Of a stretch of DNA of 64,000 nt, positions 1 through 14,000 are shown in pieces. Under the pieces are notes generated by a model, which had not been told where the DNA came from, did not search any database, and worked only from the letters and a program-made list of their open reading frames with translations. Source of the DNA: Pagrus major (Eukaryota; Chordata; Actinopteri; Spariformes; Sparidae); the NCBI RefSeq assembly GCF_040436345.1, contig NC_133230.1:24190197-24254196 (forward strand). The letters run 5' to 3'. Each line of letters begins with the position of its first letter. Position 1 is the stretch's first letter. The position numbers and the translations under genes are program-made.

Positions 1-438
1 CCTGATTTGATCAAGTAGTAAACTGTTATGTGTAAACTGTCCTCACACACATGCCGAATCAACTCCCAGGTGTGCTGTAAATGTGCTTGCACCGGGCCAT
101 ATTTCCATATTTAGGCACTTAACGCTGGTGTTTCTTTCATTTCTGGCAAAAAACGTGTACATATTGACGACAGAGCTGAGATCAGGTCACATGGTTGAGG
201 TTCTGCTGCTCTACAGATTTTAGAATAAACCATTCAAGCTGATGGAATACAGATCAGGGAAGTGTTGTCATTGGCAATCTGATTCAAATGCTGCTGGGAA
301 ATGAAGCAAGGTGTGGAAGGAAGTGAACAAGCACCAGAACAATTAACAGCATTCTACTTTCCCAGCAAAGTTTACTGAAAGACAGAGAAATCCCACATCT
401 GTGGAAAGTGAAATTACTTTGTGTTTATGCACATTTAG
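1..438 (+). other. gchfr: intron 3' part of gchfr
   Basis: This is the intron (and perhaps upstream sequence) before the last gchfr exon. It ends in a normal AG acceptor at 437-438. The upstream gchfr exons, which encode the first half of the protein, are not in the window. I see no other gene here. Confidence 0.6.
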
Positions 439-568
439 TTCTGAGTACCATGTGGATGACCCGCCTCGCCTGGTGTTGGACAAGCTGGAGAAGATCGGCT
501 TCCGCGTGCTGACGATGACGGGGGTGGGACAGACGCTGGTGTGGTGCCTCCACAAGGAGACGGAGTGA
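439..568 (+). CDS. gchfr: GTP cyclohydrolase I feedback regulatory protein, last exon (partial gene)
   Basis: GFRP binds GTP cyclohydrolase I and mediates feedback inhibition by tetrahydrobiopterin and activation by phenylalanine, so it sets BH4 supply for aromatic amino acid hydroxylases and NO synthases. Only the final coding exon is present. The first base completes a split codon, then 42 residues follow up to TGA at 566-568. The peptide contains YHVDDPPRLVLDKLEKIGF and the very conserved C-terminal stretch MTGVGQTLVWCLHKE, which match the second half of the usual 84-residue protein. The protein ends two residues (Thr-Glu) beyond the human one. The acceptor AG is at 437-438. The gene converges on dnajc17, as in mammals. 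Identification is by remembered family sequence. Confidence 0.95.
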
Positions 569-1064
569 TCGGAGTGTTGACTGTACCAAAATACCTGCAA
601 TATTCTGCAAAACACGGATATGTTGAAAGTTTACATTTCTTTGTGTTAAATTTTGAATTTTACGTATTGAAAACACTTTTGCTTTTGGTCTGCCTCGGTT
701 TAGGCACATAAACCACTTGGTTAGGGTTAGGAAAACATGTTTTTTGTTCCAACGTCTCATAAGACAATATCAAGTTTTGTTACCAAAACATTGCTGGAAA
801 ATGTCCCAGCTGTCAGTAGTCCCTCCACATACCTAATATAAACGTAATGTGATACGTTTGATACGACACGTCGTTGAAATGTTGATATGATTTCAAATTT
901 GGATGAATCCGTGGTTTGCAGAATCGTAAAATGCCTAAAATAAGCCTTTAAAACGATGACTGAATTGTGATGAAGAACTTGGTCAACTTTTTTTTAAAAA
1001 CTCTGCTTCACCGCTCTACATTCAACACACTGACGGCTGCTAAATCAGCCCTTTGTCAAGTGTA

Positions 1065-1070
1065 AATAAA
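1065..1070 (+). promoter_or_regulatory. gchfr: polyadenylation signal of gchfr
   Basis: A canonical AATAAA lies about 500 bases after the gchfr stop codon. A T/G-containing stretch follows. It gives a 3' UTR of roughly 520 bases (569 to about 1090). Confidence 0.7.
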
Positions 1071-1090
1071 GTTTGAGAGTATCCCAGACG

Positions 1091-4000
1091 TAAGGTTTCA
1101 GATTACCTTCAATAGGTGACAGGTCACCAATATCAGGGGAACATCGAACTACATTCCAGAGATTATACCAGACCCTTTTCCCATATTGTTCGCTGTTTAC
1201 TAGTGGTGACCAAGTGTAGGGAGTGAGGGCCAGTTGTACTGTTTATATGTCATTTGGTAGTAGGTCTTAATTAAAGTAATGGTTGTAAATTCAGCCTATG
1301 CAAAAGGCCTCACCCAAGTAAATGAACTAGTATGCTTGATAGATTTGTACTTGGAGCATTGTGAAAGGATGTTTTTGAAAGTGTATCATATGCTCATGAT
1401 TAAATGATGTAATGATGTGGTGTGCTTGTGTACTTATTAATTAAAGAAAACAATTTAAAACCCTTATTAGATTAACCACAGACAAAATGGAACACATGTA
1501 CAGTAGATAGTCTTTTGATAATAACCCATAAAACAGACATTAAACAAACATCACATATAAAAAATGATTTTGATAGAGCCCTCGCAGCTCTGTGGCACCT
1601 TGCAATGATGCTGCATTCCCAAAGATGAGGCACTTGTACTGCGGGCACGCAGAGTGCAAGAGTCTGCCTGTGAGAGCCAAAAAACACTGGGTGGTTTCAT
1701 TACAGCCCCAGGTCTGCCAGCACATGTCTGGGGCCAGCCCGGATCACTAACCCGCAAACCAGAAACCCTGCCAGCCAGCTCCGAGCCAAACTCGTACCAG
1801 TCCTGCTGCCTCACACATGACTTAGCTTCCACCTCCGCATTGATGATCAAAAAATGCTGGTGCTTCCCAGCTCTGGAGATTCCAGAAAGTGTTTGCACAC
1901 ACCAAGAGGACAAGTTTGATTTGGGCAATGTAAGAAAAAGGGTACGATGAAGCTGCAGAGGCTCTGCTGTAGGCCTAATCTCTGATAGGACGGATCATAC
2001 ATCAGGCTCATCCTCCCATCCGGTTTCGCATGCAGCACAAGCCACTGTGGGCTCAGGGCAGGGTTGGTGGTGAATGTGTTTCCTGTAATTGTATTTCCTC
2101 TGTTGTCATTTGGACAGGGTTTGTGTGTTCCTGGGCTCTTTTTTCACATTGCCGGGATATGAAAAAGGCTACACATAAACAAAACCATGTGATGAGGGGA
2201 TTTTGCAGGAGGAGAGCAGCAGATGTCTCCCACCACACTGCACCACTTCCACAGCTGGACATTGTGTAACAGCCACGGCGAGGCAGCGCTGACTCGCCGA
2301 GGGATGGATGACTGGGTTGGATGTTGCGAAGCTGCCATGTGGCTCCTAAATAACACAATGACAGGAGAAAGCAGCGCCACCACACTGGCCCGCAAATACA
2401 GACACACCATTACGCCATAGTGCCCCAAGGGACAGGAAAATAAGACTATTCGGATGGATAGATGTTCCACAAGCTGAGGACCTTGTTACAAAACTCATTG
2501 TGACCGCAACAGTTTGGCACTATAGTGTCTGACTCAATGTGGGTCACAGAGTGGTAGCGTGTCACTTCAGAGAGCATAAATAAGCAATACAGAGTATCTT
2601 CTAGGTATCTGTTACATAAGTCTATTGTGAAACAGCTCACGACAATAACAGCTAAACTTTGAGAAACACGTCGAGGTCAGTATCAAAGAACAGAACACAG
2701 ACTGTTTTAGAAGCAAGTGGCATGTTCTTCATTTGAAGCTGGTCCAAGGCCTCTGACATGGTCCACGTATGAAATGGAAACACTGAGGTGGGCACATTGC
2801 CCCAAAACAAGCACACCCATTGCTGCCAAAACTTGGCTTGCAATATTATGCATGAAGGGGGAAAAAATGAAAGCCTTTCAGTTGGTGATTAAACCAATAG
2901 TTCTTTCATTTTCAAAGAAAATAAAACAATTTGCTTACTTGCTAAAAGTACGATGGGAAGATTGGTCCTACTCGCTTGTCTGTCCACTCAATTTTAAGCT
3001 GGAGCCAGAGGCGGTTAAACGGGAGGTTATGTGCCAGACAATTTCTTGGCCGGAGTCTACGCTAGTTGCCTGAGAACCTAGCAGTGACAACAAGACTCCA
3101 GAAAGTCACCTCTTGCTGCCAGAAAGTAGTTCACCACCAAGCCCTCTGTAAACACCCATAATGTGTTGTTTATATGTTTGGGTTTTATTCAGATTATTGC
3201 ATCAATTAACATGTATTAATTACCAATCAATAAATACTTATTGGCCACAAGTGAGCAGAATGTAATGTGAAATATGAGACCTTCCCCAACTTTCCTAGCT
3301 GCCTTTACAAGCCTGTGGATGATTTGGTTAATTGGTTAGTGCTGCTGGACTGTGAGATCTCCGCAACAGTCCAAAGGATGTGACCTTATGCACGTTCTCC
3401 AGTGCCTCGTCTCAGCGCCTCTCTCTGCTCCACTAACAGAGAGCAACAGTAGCCAACATTAGTTTAGAAATGGTCCTGCTAACATAAACTAGCGTGCAGC
3501 TTCCACCACAAGACAGAAGTTCCAAGTATAAACAAACAAGATGAAATATTGTAATTAAGCAGTAAGATTTAAAGGTGTTTGCAAGGTTGGTGGATTTTCT
3601 TTATATCTTTGGAAAAAGCAAATCTATCTGTTTCCCTGTTTTTTCCAGTCTTTAAGCTAAGTTAAACTAATCTACTCCTGGCTCCAGCTTCCTTATGAGC
3701 AGACTGACATGATGGACTAATCTAACTCACAGCAAGAAAGTGAAAAGTTTCCCCAGGTTGAAAAGAAAAAAATGTTAGATGTGCTAATAGTTAGTTAACA
3801 AAAGGGTCTTTTCTCTATCAGATACCGATCATCAACAACTACGAACGTACCAACAAAGATTTTAGGAAGTGTTTCCGATCCCCTCTCACCAATCATGATA
3901 CTGTCACCTGTTACCAATTAATGCAGTTTTATTTGTTTTACAAAGCATCCCAACATTTTTGGAATCAGGGTGTCTCATCAGAGCTTCCCAACATTTTTGG

Positions 4001-4950
4001 CCTGTTCTTCCTTAAAAATGAAGCCATGCCATCACAGGTTAGGGCCTTAGTGTGGTCATTAGTCATAAGCAGTTCAAGCAAAGCAACATTGGAGAAAATA
4101 TCATAAACTTTTGTAATAGGAATATTTCTTTCTTTATTGTCCCTTTAATAATCTTCTAACCTCGCAGATTTATTTTGGGACCCCTTGGTACGATAGCCAA
4201 AGCAGTCCACAAGGCCTCTTCCATCTGAAGCAGAGCTCTATACACAGTATTTTGTAAACAAAACTCAGGTACCATCTAAACCAGCAGCATGTTCTCTTTT
4301 AATTACACAAGGGTACAAAAAGTTCCCATAAAAGCCTTCCGTGTGGTTCTGTCTCAGCCTAATTTCTGTTTCAGCATGAGAGAGAAATGATTTCCACGTA
4401 GTCACTTTGCACGGTCTGTGGTTTGGATTGCTACAACACTCAAACTCATTTCAGAGTTACTAATTATGTATGCAGGCAACAGAAGGGAACAACTAGATTA
4501 CATTACTCCAAGTTGGCTACAAATGTTAGGTAATGAGTTGTCGCAGCTAACCAGACAATGTCTGACAAATGCAAATTTCATCATTATACCCTTTTGGGTA
4601 TGTGTGGTGTTGCACGACAGATCTCCTCTGGCTCTTTTACAACACAATGAAAAAAAGATCAAATACTCCCGAGTCCTTAAATTGCTAATTATTTACAAGC
4701 TAATTTTTAGTGCATTTAAATGATGCATCAGCCAGGATGCAATATTCTTGATACACTTGTCATGGTGGTGTGCAGTACTGATTCATCCCTGCAGCCTGAG
4801 TATTATGATTCCTACCTCAGGGAACACACAGCTTAACAATGAATCCAGTGGGAGCCCTCACATCTTGTCTACTCTGTTTCTCCATCAATCATCCTTCATT
4901 CTCAATAAAGGAAAACACACAACACACTGATTAAAACCACAGAACTGTTA
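1091..4950. other. intergenic region between convergent gchfr and dnajc17
   Basis: About 3.9 kb separates the two convergent 3' ends. Open frames here are short, overlap on both strands and resemble no protein I know. A local repeat of a CCCAACATTTTTGG core occurs near 3948 and 3987, which is typical of decayed fish DNA-transposon sequence. I see no RNA gene or further exon. Confidence 0.6.
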
Positions 4951-4959
4951 TTAAAAAGA

Positions 4960-4965
4960 TTTATT
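4960..4965 (-). promoter_or_regulatory. dnajc17: polyadenylation signal of dnajc17
   Basis: The complement reads AATAAA. It lies about 125 bases past the dnajc17 stop codon on the minus strand, so the 3' UTR would be short. Confidence 0.7.
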
Positions 4966-5087
4966 TTGCCTTAGAGTTTCATACATACAAAAAATAACAA
5001 AACACTTAAGAGGCTTTATGAAACTAAAGCCTGAAAGAGGTTTTCATTTAATTGTTGCAGGCTGGTACCGAGCTGGCTCCTGCTGTG

Positions 5088-8000
5088 CTATGAGTGGGCA
5101 GCATCGTCTTCATCTTCTCTCTGCATTTGTTCTATGAGTTTCTGTCGCTCCGCAGCCTGCCTCATCCTCATCATCACCACGCTCTCATAGTCGCGCTCAT
5201 TCGTCAGGGCACTCTACAGGAAAGAGACAGACAGGCACACAGTGTCAAACAAAGTAACACAGAGACATTATTATAACATGGAAGACTGCACATCATCTGA
5301 AAGTACATGTTTACATCTTTTACATCTTTACATCTTTTTCATCTTTAGTCCCAGTCTGTACTCACACCTTCAGTCTCTTGCAGGCAGATTTTCTGTTTAA
5401 CATTTGTGTCCCCAAGCCAAATCCAAGATAACCCTGATGACATCATTACCGGCTGTATTCATGGGATGTGAAGCACAGACAAGTAAATCTTGACGTTTAA
5501 AAGCAGTGGGATGGCCCTTTAATCCATGTTTAAGGAACATGTCTAACGAGTGATTACGCTGGCAGGGAGTCACAGAGAAGTCAAACATGTCTATATTTGA
5601 AATCATGACAGCAGTGACTCGGGGGAGCGCACAGAGCAAATGACACCACAGTCGCTGTCCACTGTGCGTTTGCTTTCACAACCGGGCCTGTGGGTGCACA
5701 AATGGGGGGAGAGGTGGACTCGGACAGACGCCCTCATCTCAGTTGCCATCAGCATGACGGCAGGCTGAACATATATGAGACAGCAGCCCGCGTAGCAACT
5801 GTGACAGGGTAATTCCGCCGACTGTGGTCATTAAACCCCAAAAGGAGGACTAGGATTAAACCTGGCAGTCGCACACTGTGTGTGTGTGTAAGTGATTTCT
5901 TTGAAGCACTTGGGCTTGGGCGATGACGGCGAGAGATTCTCTTACTGTGGGAGGAATCGGAGAGGGCAGCCACTGGCTAATGGCTAATCAAGCAGGGTGG
6001 AACACAGGCCAAGACTACTTACACACACTCAGGTCACGATCTGTGCGGTCACAAATGCCACACACACAGGCCGGCACACACACCACACAAGAACAGAAAC
6101 TCTAAAGAAGCAAAGAGACATAAAATATGCACCTAGGATGATGCTTATATGTGCAGACATGTACATATATAATACACATACGCACTCACAGAGACCCTCG
6201 CCTCCTTTTGATGGGGAGGGAGGCCATGTGTCCACAGAGTAAGCCATTGTTTTATAGGATTATATCCAGGAAGTCTGCTGGGCCAAGGAAGTGTCTCTTT
6301 AACAAGACAGTGAGCTGCAGGAGAGAGCGAGTGAGTGTGTGTGCATGAAGGACTGGGAGAGAGCGACTGGAGGAGGAGAGGTAGGTTTTTGTCAATGCAC
6401 TCGCCGAGCATCTGGAAAACATCACGGGGACTCCAACATCCATGTGCTGAGAGAAAGAGGGTAAGTATGGAGGAAGAAGAGAGGAGAGGGTCGGTGAGGG
6501 GAAGTTATCCCCCCCCCATCCCACTCCACCACCCCGCCTCTGGATTCAGGAAAGCTGCTATTATCATTCCAGTAATGTGAGCTCAAGCCCTCGTCTGACA
6601 CGTAACTCTGAAATATCACGCGAACGCCATTAGGTAAATAAACAACTCTCGCATCTTCAAATTAAACAAAACACAAGCAAGTATACAAGCATGCTGGTGG
6701 AAATGCTCCCTCTTTCTCGGCAAAGGCATCTCTGCTCTGCCCTGCCCTCTACTGGCCACTACACTGAAGTGCACCTAAAAATATGTCAGAATTGGTCTGA
6801 CCTATTCTCTGCCCAGCGTGGTCACGGGTGGACTGTACCGAGCTAATGATGTAGGGGAATTCTGAGCGTTAACAGGTGCTTTATGGGCAGCATGACGCAT
6901 TTCTTCTCAGGATGAGGGATGTTTCCTTGCCTCGGGTGTTAACTTCCAATGTACATGTTTAGCCAGTGCATCACTCTGTAACTAAACACTTGTGTGTGTA
7001 TGTATTCATGCCTGTGAGTGCGTGTGTGTTACAGTAACACTGGGGCCCAGGGTGAGTAGGAAACCACAGAACACAAACAATAAGGCCCCCGTAAGAAGCC
7101 AAGAGGAGGAAGGCACAAGGCCACCGCAGAGGTAGGATGGTAGTAAAACGCACACACAAACAAGCTGGAGGATTAGCTACGTGACATCAGGCTAGGGCCT
7201 CCAAAACAGCACACCCCAGCCTGACCCCGGGCCAGTAATGACATCATGAGTACCACCAATGCTGTGAGTCAGGCGGTGTAAAACACACACACACACACAC
7301 GCCACGCTCTCACACTCCATCCCACACACAGCAGGAGGCGTCTCGCAGCGCAGGTGGCCACTGTGTTCCCCCGACACAAGTTGTCAGATCAGCTGCACAT
7401 TACACCACTACTTTATGTGTGTTTGTGTGTGACCATGAGTGAGTGACTGTGAGAAAAATAAGTAAGCCTGTGGACTGTGACATGAGACAGCAAGACCTTT
7501 TTTTCTAGCCAATTATCACAAGCAAAAGAGGGGATTTCTTCCTCTAAAAAGTGTTCGGACACAAACGCATTCTACAGACAGGTGACAAATTAAGGACAAC
7601 CCGTCATAAGCTGTCTTAGTAAGGGAACATTTTTTGGAAGTGGAATGGTGTTACATCCCTCCGGTACAGCTCCACAGACTTGTAGAATCCACAGACTTGT
7701 AGAATCAATGCCAAGGTGCAGTGAAGCTGTTCTTGGAGCACGTGGTGGCCCAAAAACGTTTCTCAGACACCTCATGTCGGTTTTTCCTTTAATTTATTGC
7801 CCGTCTGTACATTCATCATGTTTCTACACGCATTTAATCAGGTTTTCTCTTGAATTTGTTGCCCAGCAAAATGGAAACAATCAGTGTGCAAACAATACAA
7901 CACAAAAAGTAGTAGCGCGAGTTAGGAGTTGACTAAGAGAAATATAAAAATAGATTAACAAAATTAAATAAATAGATGAAGTACAATAGAATAGAAATTC

Positions 8001-11000
8001 TATATACACTAGAAGGATCTGTGCACAACTAGTAGTACAACAAAATAATGGAGATGGAATTATATTCTCCATCTCATAATGTAAAAGAAATTGAGAAAAA
8101 AATTCCTGGATCCGTCTCTTTATCCGAATCTGCACCAACAGTTATCGTGGTCTATTCTGGGCCAAAAGTCATCCTCCATCCAAATTTGGTGGAAATCTGT
8201 TCAGTAGTTTTTAGTGTAATCCTGCTGACAAACCAACCAACCAACAAACAAACGGACATGGGGGAAAACGTAACCTCCTTGGTGGAGGTAACAAACACAT
8301 GCTTGTGCATCAACCTGATAAAAGAGGAAAATTAAAGTATTTAAGTGGACTGTAAAAGCTTAACGTCAACACCTCTCACACAACATCTGTTTTAACAATG
8401 CCTGTTACATTAAAGTAACTTTTAAAACAGATTCATGTTTTGTGTCTCTTAAGATTGCAGCCGGCGGGGTTACCATTTTGTATTTGATAACTGGATTACT
8501 CATTAACACCATCAGCCTCAGATATCTCTAACTACATGGTCACAGAGCCAAGAAGAGATATTTGCTGCCAAGAGAAGAAATGAAATGTCCCACTCTGTGG
8601 TCCAGAATAACTTTTCTGCCTCTAATGCACTCTGGTCAAGTTAATCAAGGAACTATTTATCTGGAGCGTGTGTGGTGGCGTAGTGCGTGTTTCTATATGT
8701 CTGTGTGTGTCACTGAGCTATGGAGTAGGTGATTTATGAGAGGCGAACACTTATTTAGAGATCATTTGTGTGCCAGTATGAGTGTGTGTGTGTGTGTGTG
8801 TGTACGTGTGTGCTCCTGCTAACTCAAACAAACAGGGGTACAGCACATGCAACACTGCAGCCAAGGTGAAATTCCACCGCAGACAAAACTCAAGCTTTGT
8901 AAATGGTACAGGATTAATCATCATTCATTATGAGAGCCAGCAGACATAAAAACCAAAAGGTCTGGTCTATTATGCTGTTTTTGTTAGTGAAGAACAAACA
9001 CTACACATAGAGATTAAGGCACAAATCGACTTCCTGTATTTAACCCTTTACATGCACGTGTCCTGCGAACATCTGGTATTTGAATGGAACTCCCGAGACA
9101 AAACCTCCTTTTATTTGACAGCAAAAGCCATGTGTCTGAAAAACCTGCAGATTTAGTCGAAGTGAATACATTTACAGATCGCTGATTGGGACAATTATTT
9201 CACATGCAAGCTGCAGAATTTACAGACATCTTTGAAACTATGCTGGGAAGTCGAGCTGCAATGGAAAAATAAGGGAAAAATCAAGATAATCTTTTACAGT
9301 AATGACAAAAATACAAAGCTGATTTCTACAGCTTGTCAATAAAACAAAAAAAAAATCTCTCTCTGCAGATCTCTCATATTATCAGGTGCAAAGGCAACAC
9401 ATTATCTGAAGGAAGTTAGTGGTGGTTGCGTGTGGACTGCGAATTCAGCCATTAACATTCAAAGGTAAAGTGAACAAAAAAAAGGCAGCAGTGGATATTA
9501 GGTGCCCTGAAAGTAAGTGTGTGTACGGTATGGATGTGTATGCATGTGGTTGTACGTGGTCACGGAGACGGAGACGGAGACGGAGACGGAGAGCGCCTTT
9601 GGAAACTGTTCAAGTAAAGGAAATAAACAGTGAAAAGAGAAATGGCAGTGCAGACCTGAACTCCTGGTGCCCTGGCATTTCTCTTTATGATGGATGAGCT
9701 CAGGGATCCTAGAATAGGGAGATGTGGGGCTTTGGCCTCTTTAATATCCAACAAAACATTGCTGTAGAAGCAAAAATGATGTCTTTCACATCCTGGCCTT
9801 CTGGGAAAAGCCCTCTGATTGCAACAGATTTCCCATTAAAACAAAAAAGGGGCCACAGGACTGGTAAGAATGCAGTCTGAACCTTGGAGATGTCAGAAAG
9901 AGCTGAGGCGTTATGAGGGGAGAAAACAACAAAAATCAAATCAAGGCTCTGTGCATGTACAGTACATACTGTACATGTTCCCATATCAACACGGTTCCTT
10001 ATCTCTTTAATGTGCAGAACAAACACACTGTTTACCTCATATCTCCAGTCTTCAAAGTTATCTAAATATCCCAACCATGATCCTATAATTACAAATGATT
10101 CAGCGCCAGGAGACACAGCAGTACATTCCTAGCCTACACTGACCGCCCACATTTACTGGAAAGAAATAGCATGAGTTATGCATATGGACTTCACATTTGA
10201 ACTTAATTCATCTTCAACTAAATGGAGAGCTCGAAGTGTTTTATAGGTCTGTTGGCGCAAGAAAGAGATCAAAATAAGTACAGGATTTCTCTCTATAATA
10301 GCACAAAATTACCATTATATACAATGTATATAATGTAGGGGGTAATGAGAGCAGAGGTTCAAATGCAGGATACTGCAGTTCCATGATATGTATTTTACGC
10401 CCGTAGCCCACTAGAATTCCTCTTACAAATTCAGAATGTGTCTGATATAAAAACAGATGATGTGGGTTTCTGTGTTAAGTCCTCAATTGAAAATGTTTAA
10501 CAATATAGAATGGTGCTGGAAGGCAAAAAAACAAGCACTATGACACATTTCTCTACAAAGCTAACATGTAAATAACTAAGCTGTTTTATATTCTTATAAT
10601 ATTTGGCATTGTTAAACATGACCTCATCAGACATTTCTCTTATATCCCTCTATTCATTACCCAGCCTATTTATCTCCTTATTTGGTCGGACCTGATGTGA
10701 CTTTATGGAGTTGATTAGAGGCTACTGTCAGCTTTGTCAAGTGTTAATGAGTCTGTGCTCGGTATAGATAACGTAACACCTGGACTGTGGCTGGTGTCAG
10801 ATCCCTGTCATGTGGCAGTCATGCAACTGTCCTCACTTCCTCTGAGCAACCAGACTGCCAAGTTTCTGTTGGATCGCTTTCAAAACGCTCATCACTGAGT
10901 CATAACTTTGGAGACAAACAGTGACGACAATGGTTAGGATGATGACAAATTCAAATTTGGATGCACTCACCACAAAGGGCACTGAAAAGCTACTAGAAAC

Positions 11001-14000
11001 TTTTTCCAGTGACAGATACAGATAGAGTAGTCCGGCCCAATTTTAAGCAAGGAATTCACTGTCTAGTCCTGTGCTTTTCATACTCTGGTTATCCAGTGGA
11101 GTACAATGTGTCCTATGTCTCTCGTAATCGAAAAATGTTTTTCATATAAAAGAATCAGACGGTTCTTGCTGTAAATCTATTCTAAATGCTGGCTGTCTAA
11201 GGGCCTTGATACAGCGGAAGCTGGAGAACACACAACAAAGGACCAGAAGAATATCCAACAAAGCCTCAGTTTGGGCTTCTAGCGCCAGTCAAAGCAATAT
11301 CTGGAAACACTTTTTATCCTGCAACAACAAAAATACGCAGCATCCCAGATTTCAGGCCCAGCATAGCAGCATCAAACCACACTGCCCGCTATGGTCAGGC
11401 CTTAGAAGAGAGGCTTAGACAGAAATCCAGCTAGGGCTAAACGCATCAGCCCAGAGGCTACATAGCATGACAGCACAACTAACAGAGTGAGCCGAACCTT
11501 GGTCAGACGGCAGGTCTTGTGAGGTCATTCCCAAATACCACAGATAACACAAGCTCTTCTCCCTGATTGTCTCGTTGCATGAAAGCAGTTTTGTGGTTGT
11601 AGGTGGAAGGAGGAGGGGCTTTCTCAGAAGAGAAATGTTCAGAAATGTTCTGTTTCAGTCTTGAGTAAATGTTATGATAATTTCATTTGCGTGAGTAATT
11701 GTGTCTGGTCTTCCAGACAGTTTCTGGCGCTGGAGAGCTGAGCAGGAGAACAAGAGAGGATCAGGCGGCATGCCTGTTGTTTATTGGATCAATTTGAAAG
11801 GACTGGAGGAGCAGTGACAGATACCATTTGTCCACTTCCTTCACACCCTGCATTTTTAAGTTTAGTGAACAAGGAGAGGCATTGAGACTCTGGACAAAGG
11901 GATCCACAGCCGTGTCCTGTTTTCTGCTGGTCATTATCAGATTAGAGCTTATTCTTGTGAATTCCTTTTAAAACACAGGAACACAGGTTGTAGAAGATTA
12001 AATAGTTCCATACCAAAAGACCCTGCCAGTTTTAACACAAACAAATTAAATAGAGTGGAAAAAAGTTTGCTGTCTGACACAATTTTCATTACTATATTGC
12101 AGTAACATTCCAGAGGCAAAGACAACAAGCCGTAAGCGTGAGAAGTGGAAATGCAACAAGCTATTTCTCTTGTGCAACCCGGCGGGCCTGTACATACATG
12201 TCTGTGTGCGATAGTGTGCTTTGATTACATAGAGAAACTATAGGCCTCCAGTCAGGCAGAAGGGCCTGTGGAGTAGGCTGGACTCCGGGGCTTTAGACAA
12301 GCCAACAGTAAGCAGGAAATCAGGAAATCAGCAGAGCAGAGGGACAATGACATGGAGATTAGAGATCAGTTAACCCCCTCCTCTGGGTGACTGACCTGTT
12401 TGCTCACTGACTACGACTTCCTTTTAGACACAAGCACGCATTCTATGAAACACATGCACTCTTAAACACAACCTGCTGCACGCTCATCCACATTTCGGTC
12501 TGTCTCAATAACACAGGAATTAAATCAGCGGCTCCTGCTTTGCATCCACTGTCTCGCAGGTAATGGGTGCAGCCAACCAACCAGCAGGACTTAGTTTAAC
12601 ACGTATGACTAAAAGGTCGACTCACACCACAACCAGGATGATATCATCTGATGGCTGGCAACCGTTCTAAGTGGGACGACTGCAAATAAAGACTAGGAAA
12701 AGCTTTAAGGAAACAAGATTGGAGGCTCCACCTGGATGCCTTTATGTTCTTGTACTCTGACCTCACCTGGCTTATCTCAGAAGAAGACTTTCACCCTGGC
12801 AACACACCTGGAGAGCTCTACAATGCAAGAGGGAGTTTACACCGGGAAGGATTAGCAAAGAACAAGGCTCAAATGTCCAACAAGTGTCTGACAGCACTCA
12901 CCTAAGCAACAGCATAGACAAAGGTAAGAAACTCTCACAGTTACATGCTACAATTTCATGTAAAAGGTGACTTGGTTGTGTCTCATTAGAAAACACCGTT
13001 GTAACTGACTGTGTCTCTCTTTTAAGGCTGTACAACGAGGTCTCCTCTGTAATTGTTGAACAAGTCCAATCATGTCAAGGAAGAGTTTGGCAGGGTGTGC
13101 AGGTAGAAGCTGCCTAGTTTTCTGACAGAGACGTGTGTGCATGCGTGGGACTCAAACATCTTGTGTTTGCTCAGCAAAACAGGTAAGAATGAACTAATCA
13201 ACCTTGATCTTTTCTATTGTTATTTATCCTACTAAACAAACAACTGCATGAGAAGAATAATCTGAAGATCAGTTACTTTTAACTTGTGGTTAAAGTTCAT
13301 CAGACCGACTCCTAGTCTGTCTCAAAGCTGGTTCATTTCTGGCAGCACTGACGAAGATAATTTAAAGAAAGTTTCTTGGCCAATCTGTTTTAATGGGCTT
13401 CTTTAATTTTTACTTGGCCATGAGGACTTTCCTAAGCATGATGCTCATGGCTGAGATCCTACGACTCCTCCTTGGCCAAACTGACATATTTGGAAAGGAA
13501 TGCTGTTGTGTCCACGCTCTCCAATCTCCCGCTGCTACTAAAGTGCCGGTAAAACCTTTACAGGGCAACAAAACCTGTTTGCTGTAGTGGCTTACAAATT
13601 TACAGAGTGAGTGTTTCAAGTCACGAACACAGATCTAATGTGGGCAAAGCTGTTTGGGAGACTGTTAAATCACAGACACTGAGGTGATTATCTAATCAAC
13701 GTGCCAGCGTTGATGAACCGAGCTCTGTTTTACTCAATAAAATGATTGCAGGTCACGGAACACAAATTGGTTTTCTTTTTTTGACAAAGTCCGACGTTCA
13801 TTTTAAGTGTTACAGTATGGTTTTCATTTTGACTAAGATGTTCCCTTTTAAGTTTTGTTGGTGGAAGGGAAATTTTAATAATATAAAATCCCCAAACTAC
13901 ATTACAAAACAAAACAAATATTTTGAAATATAATGCCAACAGTGTGGTGTTATTTATGGAACAAAAATATTTAACTTTATGAACTTCCACATCCAGAGAC

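Noticed and set aside
2717-3073. 118-codon open frame between gchfr and dnajc17
   Set aside because: No family resemblance, no promoter or polyadenylation context, overlapping frames on the other strand.
6400-6540. Purine-rich block with long open frames
   Set aside because: GA-rich simple sequence keeps several frames open; there is no coding signal.
9709-10116. 135-codon open frame on the minus strand in dnajc17 intron 10
   Set aside because: No splice context or family similarity; such lengths occur by chance in 16 kb of intron.
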